A DNA stretch of 64,000 bases. Origin: an uncultured Ignavibacteria bacterium. Its GTDB lineage: Bacteria; Bacteroidota; Ignavibacteria; Kapaibacteriales; Kapaibacteriaceae. Of the stretch, positions 54,360 through 61,483 are shown piece after piece. Both the position numbers and the translations under genes were made by a program. The notes beneath the pieces were generated by a model that was given only the letters and a program-made list of their open reading frames with translations, had not been told where the DNA came from and did not search any database. Every line of letters starts with the position of its first letter. Position 1 is the first letter of the stretch. The stretch is taken from NCBI GenBank assembly GCA_937870915.1, contig CALMZQ010000155.1, positions 37,018-101,017 on the forward strand. The letters are read 5' to 3'.

Positions 54360-56786
54360 ATGTATAGATTCCTCATGGTCCTCGTTGTTCTCGCGGCAAC
54401 TGAACAATGTCTTTGGGCGCAGCCGGCAGATCTTGCTCCGCTAAAGGCCTCCACGAATGTGTCTCCGGAACCGGGCTTCCTCTATCTAGCGCCGAATTGT
54501 CGCATCAGCCCACGGCCATACCAAGCATATCTGGGCGTATACAACGTAAACGGCACTATGCTCAAGGTGGGAAGAACTGCCAACTATCCGTTTGAATACA
54601 AGGTGTTTCCAGATGGGCGGCTTGGATATTCAGAACTCGTTGTGTTTGCTGGAGCTTCTGTCCCGGCAGGGGTCTACATCGTTGACACCAACTTTGTGAC
54701 ACAAGAATTTGTCTCTCAGAAACGGGGCTATCTCACAACGCAGCATGACTTCCACATGTTGCCCAATGGACATCGAATACTGCTGGGCGCGGAGGATGTA
54801 ACTGTTGACATGAGTAATGTGGTTCCGGGTGGACATCCTGCCGCGAATGTTGTTGGAGCGGTGATCCAAGAAGTAGACTGCGATGGAAATGTGGTGATGC
54901 AATGGCGGTCCCTTGATCATCTGCCGATAACAGACTCCTATGAAAACCTCACCGCACCGGCCATACGATATTGCCACAACAATGCACTGTGGATTGATGA
55001 TGATGGCAATTGGCTTGTATCAATGCGACACTCGTCGCAGATCATAAAGGTGGATCGCAAGACCGGACAGGTCCTATGGACACTTGGAGGAAAGCGCAAC
55101 GAGTTCACATTCATTGGTGAGCACGAAGAGAACGCGCCAACCTATTTCAGTTATCAGCACGACATCCGGCGTCTACAGAATGGAAACATTTCCATGTTTG
55201 ATAACGGAACACAACGTACGCCTCAATATTCACGCGGTGTGGAGTATAAGATCGACGAGGTGAACAAAACGTGCGAGCTTGTGTGGGAGTACCGTCACGT
55301 ACCAGACTATTACGTGAGCATTCAAGGGGGCATGCAGACCCTAGCCAACGGACACCGTCTCTTCGGCTGGGGAAGTGCTGCAAATGAAGGATCGGCAGCT
55401 GTTACCGAAGTTGACTCAACAGGGGCAGTTGTGTTTGAAGCATCGTACCCCAAACAGATGTATGTCTATCGTGCGTCAAAGTATCCGATTTGGCCAACAG
55501 GCAGACCGAGCGCAACGGTACAGATAAAAGACGTGTTGTCCGGCGAGACCTACAACTATCATCGCGGAGCCCACGAAACAGGGATGCGGGTAGCGTATAT
55601 GTCACTCTCGTCTTCGTTCTACAACACCACGCTCGCACGACGTTTTCAGTGGTCACCTAAGAACCCGATGTGGTCAGAAGAAGCCCCCTTACTCCATCAA
55701 GCACGGGTTGATCTATACCTTGAGGGCATAGCAGCACATGAGATAACGGCGCGGTTCAATGTTGACACCTTGGGTATCGTTTGGGACCCAACGAAGGTTA
55801 CGGTGTATCATCGACCGGTGATCGATACAGGTCGGTTCGTGGCGTTGCAAACACGTTTTGATGTTGCCACCCGCGAACTTGTCGTAGAGAGAACCACTGC
55901 CGGAGAATTTGCCTTTGGGATCGCATCACCTGCACCGGATGCTCCCTTGACGCCGGTGCTGCAATGGCCGATCGCCGGAGAACGAGTACTGGAGCTGGAT
56001 ACCCATTCGCTGAGAGTAGCGATGAATGGTCGCGCCGATTCCTTGCGTATTCAAGTCTCTCGGGGTCCATCATTCTCCACGATTGTGTTTGAAGGCACAA
56101 CACAGAGCGACAGGATCGACCACATTGTCGGAAATGCCGAGGAGAAGTTCTTCTGGCGTGCTCAGGCAATGACCGGTAACAAGGTAAGTGGTTGGTCTGC
56201 TGTCGACAGTTTCGTCGTGGCCTCAGCCTACCTCACCATCCTCCGTCCGGACGTTGATGTGAAATGGACGCATGACAATAGTTATGCCATCTCGTGGGAG
56301 ACGAACATCACGGGGAGTGTTCGACTCGAGTTAGTGAAGAATGATCAAGTAATCTCGGTCATTCGCGACTCCGTCCCAGCTGCTGCGCAAGGCTATCTGT
56401 GGCTTGTACCGGTAGCAGTTCCAACCGGTACCGAATATCATGTTCGTGTCACATCGAGAATGCCTGAGTTCGCACAAATCGCTGAGACAGGCACAGAGAA
56501 CGTTGAAATCGGTGGGTTCACCTCTATTGACGAGTTGGTAGAAGCCCCTTCTCCTCTAACCGTATATCCGCTACCGGCAGAGGATGTTCTGACCATAGAG
56601 AATATTGGCTCCGGATGTTCCCATGTCTCGATCTATGCATCAACCGGTGAACAGGTTGCCAACATCGATCTCAATGGTGTCCGCTACACCTTCTCAACAG
56701 CAACCTATGCACCCGGAATGTACACGGCTATCGTAACCGACACACGCGGGCGCACATATCGCACCATGTTTATCGTACGCAGATAA
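54360..56786 (+). CDS. Secreted ASST-like protein with KNH-like domain and T9SS sorting domain (copy 5)
   Basis: The start is reset to ATG 54360 (MYRFLMVLVVLAATEQCLWA, cleaved before Gln), giving 808 residues. The ASST-like propeller shows TQHDFHMLPNGHRILLG, VIQEVDCDGNVVMQWRSLDHL, YCHNNALWIDDDGNWLVSMR, DRKTGQVLWTLGGK, SYQHDIRRL and SMFDNG. A Kre9/KNH-like segment (LTILRPDVDVKWTHDNSYAISW, QGYLWLVPVAVPTG) and a C-terminal T9SS sorting domain follow (LTVYPLPAEDVLTIENIGSG to RTMFIVRR). It is a near-match in layout to copy 2 at 15094. Its promoter overlaps the octamer repeat shared with dps. Confidence 0.89.
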   Translation: MYRFLMVLVVLAATEQCLWAQPADLAPLKASTNVSPEPGFLYLAPNCRISPRPYQAYLGVYNVNGTMLKVGRTANYPFEYKVFPDGRLGYSELVVFAGASVPAGVYIVDTNFVTQEFVSQKRGYLTTQHDFHMLPNGHRILLGAEDVTVDMSNVVPGGHPAANVVGAVIQEVDCDGNVVMQWRSLDHLPITDSYENLTAPAIRYCHNNALWIDDDGNWLVSMRHSSQIIKVDRKTGQVLWTLGGKRNEFTFIGEHEENAPTYFSYQHDIRRLQNGNISMFDNGTQRTPQYSRGVEYKIDEVNKTCELVWEYRHVPDYYVSIQGGMQTLANGHRLFGWGSAANEGSAAVTEVDSTGAVVFEASYPKQMYVYRASKYPIWPTGRPSATVQIKDVLSGETYNYHRGAHETGMRVAYMSLSSSFYNTTLARRFQWSPKNPMWSEEAPLLHQARVDLYLEGIAAHEITARFNVDTLGIVWDPTKVTVYHRPVIDTGRFVALQTRFDVATRELVVERTTAGEFAFGIASPAPDAPLTPVLQWPIAGERVLELDTHSLRVAMNGRADSLRIQVSRGPSFSTIVFEGTTQSDRIDHIVGNAEEKFFWRAQAMTGNKVSGWSAVDSFVVASAYLTILRPDVDVKWTHDNSYAISWETNITGSVRLELVKNDQVISVIRDSVPAAAQGYLWLVPVAVPTGTEYHVRVTSRMPEFAQIAETGTENVEIGGFTSIDELVEAPSPLTVYPLPAEDVLTIENIGSGCSHVSIYASTGEQVANIDLNGVRYTFSTATYAPGMYTAIVTDTRGRTYRTMFIVRR

Positions 56787-57806
56787 TCAATACCCGGTAG
56801 GCTGACCGTTTGCCTTGCGCCAATCAAAGATGGGCTTGAATGGGCCGTATTTGTGTTGCACCTGTGAGAACGGATCTGCATATGGTGCGTGATAATAGTC
56901 AAGGGGCTTTTCCTTCTGCACAGGATACTCATTGGAGAGATCAACAAATGGCCGCGTGTGCATCTTGTCATCATTAACGTAGGCAGCAACATCCATTGCT
57001 TCTTCGTCTGTTAACACGGGCTTATCCCATCGAGCAAGATCAAACGGCATGTTGTATTTGATAAACTGCGCGGACTTAATGAGACGGTGCATGGAAGAGC
57101 CTGGTTGATATGACATTGGGCCCCAGAGTGGAGGATAAGCATATGCTATACCATCAGTCTTTAGTACACCTTGTCCGTCATCGCCATGGCAACGCATACA
57201 GTGCTTATCGTATAGAGCCTTACCCTTTATCGGATCTGCCGGTCTATCTAACAAAGCGATGTCTTTTAGTCTGTCACCCGGAACATTGCCACCAACCGGA
57301 ACATTCTTTCCAAGCCACTGCATATACGCAAGAATGGCAACCATCTCCTTGCTGTCGAGCGGCATTGGTTTGCCATTCAAAGGACGTTCAACACAGTTGT
57401 TCACTCTGTCTCCGAGCGTAAGGATCTTTCCCTCTCGAGAACGGTACTGCGGATAGCGTGCATGAGCACTGAAGTAGTTGAGGCCGTACGGTCGAGTACC
57501 TGCATCGAGATGGCAACTTTGACATCCTAGCCCGTTCCCGCCGTATTGACCAACAGATCCCTTGGGTCCGAGATAGTACGGAAAGTTCACGAGCAACTCT
57601 CGACCATACCGAATCATGTCGCCCGTTGCATTATGTGGAATAGTTGAGGTGTCAGGGGGCGTAAACAACGTGTCCACCTTCTTCTCAACTACCTCATTCT
57701 CATGCTTCGCACACCCGATAAAGACGAGCGTGCAGCAAAGCACAACAACGCAAATCCGTAACTGAGTAACTAGGTAACTCCGTAACTGAGTAACGAAGGG
57801 CTTCAT
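56787..57806 (-). CDS. Dihaem cytochrome c lipoprotein, thiosulfate dehydrogenase (TsdA)-like
   Basis: The start is set at ATG 57806 (ATGA with the rhodanese stop), giving 339 residues. A lipoprotein leader ends LVFIGC. Two haem motifs are present: CQSCH at about residue 92 and CMRCH at about residue 202. Between them, GDRVNNCVERPLNGKPMPLDSKEM resembles the region with the unusual Cys haem ligand of TsdA and SoxA proteins. TsdA oxidises thiosulfate to tetrathionate. Related c-cytochromes serve other electron-donor roles, so this is a strong possibility rather than proof. It is coupled with a secreted rhodanese, a sulfur-transfer protein. Confidence 0.8.
   Translation of the reverse strand: MKPFVTQLRSYLVTQLRICVVVLCCTLVFIGCAKHENEVVEKKVDTLFTPPDTSTIPHNATGDMIRYGRELLVNFPYYLGPKGSVGQYGGNGLGCQSCHLDAGTRPYGLNYFSAHARYPQYRSREGKILTLGDRVNNCVERPLNGKPMPLDSKEMVAILAYMQWLGKNVPVGGNVPGDRLKDIALLDRPADPIKGKALYDKHCMRCHGDDGQGVLKTDGIAYAYPPLWGPMSYQPGSSMHRLIKSAQFIKYNMPFDLARWDKPVLTDEEAMDVAAYVNDDKMHTRPFVDLSNEYPVQKEKPLDYYHAPYADPFSQVQHKYGPFKPIFDWRKANGQPTGY
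57756..57795. repeat. Octamer tandem repeat (NNGTAACT) inside a signal-peptide coding region
   Basis: Five 8-bp units CCGTAACT, GAGTAACT, AGGTAACT, CCGTAACT, GAGTAACG occupy codons of the cytochrome's N-terminus, encoding VTQLRSYLVTQLR on the minus strand. The repeat core AGTTAC (reverse complement) is shared with the heptamer array at 50584. Confidence 0.9.
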
Positions 57807-58186
57807 TTCGTCGATCTCCGTTTCTCCTTCGACCAAGCATCAAAGCCGCCGAGCATATTGTAGGCACTCTTGAAGCCCAGCGACTTCATCATAGCTAACG
57901 TTTCAGCGCTGCGCCTTCCGGATTTACAATAGATCAACACCGTGCGGTTTTTGGGTAGCGATTTCAGCTGGTCCTTGAATGTAGACTCGTAGTAATTCAT
58001 CAACCGGGCGTGAACCAAGTGCCCCTTTGCATATTCTTCCGGCGTGCGAACATCGAGAATGAGAAGCCCCTTTTTCGATGAGATCATCGAGGAAGCCTTC
58101 TGTGTTGTGACGTCTCCAAAAGATCCTGCATCTACAGAGGCAGAATACAGAAAGAGAAGCACTGCGGTGGTGAGGAGGAACTTCAT
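57803..58186 (-). CDS. Exported rhodanese-like protein
   Basis: The 127-residue protein starts at ATG 58186 with a signal peptide MKFLLTTAVLLFLYSASVDA. The track's GTG start at 58228 would add 14 hydrophobic residues and remains possible. The rhodanese domain shows LLILDVRTPEEYAKGHL and the active-site loop CKSGRRS with its catalytic Cys. Single-domain rhodaneses move sulfane sulfur or bind sulfur intermediates. It lies directly upstream of a TsdA-like cytochrome with an ATGA overlap, which points to periplasmic sulfur metabolism (inference). Confidence 0.87.
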   Translation of the reverse strand: MKFLLTTAVLLFLYSASVDAGSFGDVTTQKASSMISSKKGLLILDVRTPEEYAKGHLVHARLMNYYESTFKDQLKSLPKNRTVLIYCKSGRRSAETLAMMKSLGFKSAYNMLGGFDAWSKEKRRSTK

Positions 58187-58228
58187 GAGGAAAAATAGAG
58201 AGATTCCCCCTACGAACACAAAGATCAC

Positions 58229-59512
58229 TTAGCGAGGCCCGATGAATACTCGCGATGCCACCTGTTCCCCTGAAGTCGATTTGGCGGTCAGGAAGATCAA
58301 CCCATGATTGCCTTGTGCTATAGGAATATGCAGACTGTTCATGCCCTCTACAGCATCTAGGGAGACAGATCCTACGGGTACCCCGATGGTGTTGAAGAGC
58401 TTGAAAACAACGTGTTGTGCCGTAGTTGAGCGGAGCTCCAGTCGAACAAGTTCAGAGGTCGGATCGAAAAGTACGTTGATCAATTGAAGCGTTGTACTAA
58501 CCTCTAGGCATGATGTGGTGTAGGTGCATGAGCCTCCATTCCCACGAAGCTCGCTCCGAATGGCGGATGCAAAACCACGAGGTAGTTTCTGAAGAAAGTC
58601 ATCGGTTGGTTTGTACCATAGAGTCACGTCTGGAGTTCGAACCGATGAACCCGTTCGATCAAGTCGGATCTTCAATGGAATCAGCCTACCGGCTTTCACT
58701 CCGTCAACAATGTTGATTCGGGTCTGAACGAGCTGTTTACGAGAAGCGACCCGAAAGCTATCCGTCTGCTCCTTCGTCATGAAGATGTATCGAACTTCAA
58801 CTGTCGAATCTACTCTGTCCGTACTTTTCCCAAACTCAGTGAGTAGTCTTTCCCTCTGCGGATTGTCCCAATCGATTCGGATCTCAGCAAATTGCCGAGT
58901 GTTGCTGTCAGGTGGAACTGGAAACTGCATTGGTGAAGCGTGTGGGATGCGATATTGCAGAAGATTGCCATCGTTGCTAACGATAGCAACGGGCTCAATC
59001 TGTATGTGCGAAGTTGGTCTAAAAGTAGACTGCCCAAAGTGATGTAGAGACCTGTCACGCAAATACTCACTGCGTCCGGATAAAGAGTTGAGTATGATAG
59101 AAGAATCGGTTACTTCAATTCCAAGATCCGCTATCTCGGTAGCCGTTAGAAACACACACTGACCAAGGTGTGGTTTGATAGGCTCAATGGCTTCCTCGTC
59201 AAGCGTAGCATCCGGAACTAAGGGTCTAGTACTTGTTCCAGAGATTGGTATCGAAGCAGCACCGTCCTCATCAGCGAACACCTGGGACTCATGTGAGATC
59301 ACTCGTAGGCTAGGAGATGTTGGCATCAACAAGAGGAACGCAGCAACCGCAAGAGATACGAGTGAACTAAGTGCAATTCCGATATACAGTTCTCGATTTC
59401 TCGAAGGCTCTTGTAGGGACTCTACGAGGTGATAGAGCTCAGATTCACTGAAATCAGCAGGCTGGCTCTTGAATCGACTGATGAGCTCTTCTTGGCTAGG
59501 TGATTCAGTCAT
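58229..59512 (-). CDS. Anti-sigma-factor-like membrane protein with a T9SS-like C-terminal domain
   Basis: The 427-residue protein has a cytoplasmic N-terminus (about 40 residues, EELISRFKSQPADFSESELYHLVESL) and one membrane segment (LYIGIALSSLVSLAVAAFLLLM). The rest is a large periplasmic region with little family signal. The final 85 residues (LVRLELRSTTAQHVVFKLFNTIGVPVGSVSL to ASRVFIGPR) resemble a T9SS type A sorting domain. The start overlaps the ECF sigma gene by 8 bp, the usual sigma/anti-sigma layout, so an anti-sigma role is likely. No zinc-binding HxxxCxxC (ZAS) motif is seen. The combination is unusual. Confidence 0.72.
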   Translation of the reverse strand: MTESPSQEELISRFKSQPADFSESELYHLVESLQEPSRNRELYIGIALSSLVSLAVAAFLLLMPTSPSLRVISHESQVFADEDGAASIPISGTSTRPLVPDATLDEEAIEPIKPHLGQCVFLTATEIADLGIEVTDSSIILNSLSGRSEYLRDRSLHHFGQSTFRPTSHIQIEPVAIVSNDGNLLQYRIPHASPMQFPVPPDSNTRQFAEIRIDWDNPQRERLLTEFGKSTDRVDSTVEVRYIFMTKEQTDSFRVASRKQLVQTRINIVDGVKAGRLIPLKIRLDRTGSSVRTPDVTLWYKPTDDFLQKLPRGFASAIRSELRGNGGSCTYTTSCLEVSTTLQLINVLFDPTSELVRLELRSTTAQHVVFKLFNTIGVPVGSVSLDAVEGMNSLHIPIAQGNHGLIFLTAKSTSGEQVASRVFIGPR

Positions 59513-60026
59513 GATGGAACTCCGATTGTTCTGGTGAATCTGTTAGAATCCGTTTCAACTGTTCTCTTCCACGCGTTACTCGCGACTTGATGGCACTTAA
59601 CGATACGCCCTGTGTAATTGCAACGTCTTCGAGCTTCATGTCGAGAACATCAGTGAGGATGATAGACTCTCGAATCAAAGGAGTGAGCTTTTCAAGTGCA
59701 TCCAGAAGGAGTGCTGTATCGGTTAGCAGATCTGGCCCAGAAGCAGCCGTTGCGATGTCCGGCAGCTGATCTGGAGATAACACAACCAAACGCGCTCGTC
59801 TACCAGAGCTTCGGATTGCACATCGTCGAGCGATCGTGAAAAGCCAACTCAAAGCAGCCTGGTCGGACCGAAGGCGGTCAAACGATTCCCAGGCTTCGAC
59901 AATCGTGTCCTGTATTACGTCCCTAACGTCCTCTTCGCTCCCTGATACAGAAAGTCGGACATGGCGCCACAATCTGACGCGTAAAGGCTCAAGCACTGAG
60001 AGAAATCGTTGTTGTTTTGGAGTCAC
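59505..60026 (-). CDS. ECF-type RNA polymerase sigma factor
   Basis: The 173-residue sigma factor has region 2 (LWRHVRLSVSGSEEDVRDVIQDTIVEAWESFDRL, followed by SWLFTIARRCAIR) and region 4 (LIRESIILTDVLDMKLEDVAITQGVSLSAIKSRVTRGREQLKR). It begins at GTG 60026 with no clear SD. It heads a two-gene unit with the anti-sigma-like membrane protein and is divergent from a porin gene 79 bp away, which could be under its control. Target promoters cannot be inferred. Confidence 0.92.
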   Translation of the reverse strand: MTPKQQRFLSVLEPLRVRLWRHVRLSVSGSEEDVRDVIQDTIVEAWESFDRLRSDQAALSWLFTIARRCAIRSSGRRARLVVLSPDQLPDIATAASGPDLLTDTALLLDALEKLTPLIRESIILTDVLDMKLEDVAITQGVSLSAIKSRVTRGREQLKRILTDSPEQSEFHHD

Positions 60027-60105
60027 AGAACAGGAAGTGATGGATTGGGCCGAAATAGTTGCATGCTTCCTTTATTTGGAGAGTCCCACTCCATAACTTC
60101 ACAAA

Positions 60106-61476
60106 ATGCAAAGCAACCGTTGTGCTGTTTATCGAACCCTAATCATTATAGGCTTCCACTTTCTGTGGTGCTGCGCCGCTGGAGCCCAGGATCAAAACTG
60201 GGGGACCCAGCCCGACACAGCAAAAGTCCTAAAGGTGCAGCTTGTTGGACAGTTTTGGTTGCGATATAATCAGAGCAATCCAGGGACAATGGTGCAAGGC
60301 CTGCCGGATAGCGAAACCTTTGATATCGGAATTCGGAGGGCGCGAATCCAAGCGTTTGCGCAGATCACAGACCGCGCCTCACTCTTCCTGCACTACGGAT
60401 TCAACAATTACAACACCAACTTCTCCTACGGTAGCAACCGTAGGATACAGGCGTTCTTTCACGACTTCTTTGGTGAATACCGCATAACCAACGGCAATGA
60501 GCTTAAGCTTGGTGCCGGTCTCGCCTTTGTAAATGGACTGAGCCGATTCTCTCAACCGGCAGTGATTGCAATGCCAACGCTGGACATTCCAATGTTCGGT
60601 CAGGCAACAGTAGAACAGATCGATGTGTTCGGCCGCAAACTCAGTTTTACGGCTCGGGGGCAGATTGGTCCCATCGACTATCGCGTTGCTTTGTCCGACC
60701 CATTTCCGGTTACCACTAACGGTCAAACACAGCCGCCAATAAGTGCCGCATCAAACTTTGCACAGATTGGGCATACGCTTCAGCAACAGGCCTATGTTAT
60801 CTATCAATTTCGTGACCACGAGCCCCATACACTTTCAAACCTTGCTGGTACCTATTACGGCACGCGTAATGTCTTCAACGTTGCCGCAGGAGTGATCTAT
60901 CAACCTCGAGCGATGTGGCGTACTCTTGGTGCAGACACACTCTATGAAAATCTCCTGCTCATGGCGGTGGAGTCTATGTACGACGCACCAATCGACCGTT
61001 TCGGAACAACTCTGAGTGCCTATGTGGGCTTCTTCCATAATGACTATGGGAGAAACTATATGCGCTACAACGCAGCCATGAACACCGGCACTTCAATGCA
61101 GGTCCCGTCCGATAGCACGCAACTCAAGCCCCTTACTCAATATGGACCTTCTTTCGGAAACACCTACCCGCTCTATGGAACAGGGAACACTGTGTATTCT
61201 CACGTTGGTGTGTTCTTTCCGAAGGTGATCGGAACAGCAGGCCTCATGCCGTATGTGAGTACAACTCTCTCTTGGTACGAGCGCCTCGATCATCGTCTGT
61301 CCGACCTCTATGCCATTGGATGCAGCCTTTTGCTCGATGGAATCAGGAGCAGACTTTCACTTGAAGTACAGAACCGTCCTACATGGGGCATTGATATCGA
61401 AACCGACCCATACGGTCAACTGAACCAGGGTATTCGCAGGTCACAGGTCGTTATGCAGTATCAAGTAGTGTGGTAG
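60106..61476 (+). CDS. Outer-membrane porin, phosphate-selective porin O/P-like
   Basis: The 456-residue protein has a signal peptide ending CCAAGA before Gln. The N-terminal FDIGIRRARIQAFAQITDRASLFLHYGFNNYN is the classic OprO/OprP-type start, where the first long strands and the RxxRI pattern occur, and the barrel continues to the C-terminal QVVMQYQVVW ending in an aromatic. It is probably an anion or general porin in the outer membrane. It is divergent from the ECF sigma gene (79-bp spacer), hence a plausible regulatory target, and convergent with the TonB receptor gene. Confidence 0.8.
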   Translation: MQSNRCAVYRTLIIIGFHFLWCCAAGAQDQNWGTQPDTAKVLKVQLVGQFWLRYNQSNPGTMVQGLPDSETFDIGIRRARIQAFAQITDRASLFLHYGFNNYNTNFSYGSNRRIQAFFHDFFGEYRITNGNELKLGAGLAFVNGLSRFSQPAVIAMPTLDIPMFGQATVEQIDVFGRKLSFTARGQIGPIDYRVALSDPFPVTTNGQTQPPISAASNFAQIGHTLQQQAYVIYQFRDHEPHTLSNLAGTYYGTRNVFNVAAGVIYQPRAMWRTLGADTLYENLLLMAVESMYDAPIDRFGTTLSAYVGFFHNDYGRNYMRYNAAMNTGTSMQVPSDSTQLKPLTQYGPSFGNTYPLYGTGNTVYSHVGVFFPKVIGTAGLMPYVSTTLSWYERLDHRLSDLYAIGCSLLLDGIRSRLSLEVQNRPTWGIDIETDPYGQLNQGIRRSQVVMQYQVVW

Positions 61477-61483
61477 GGGGCTC

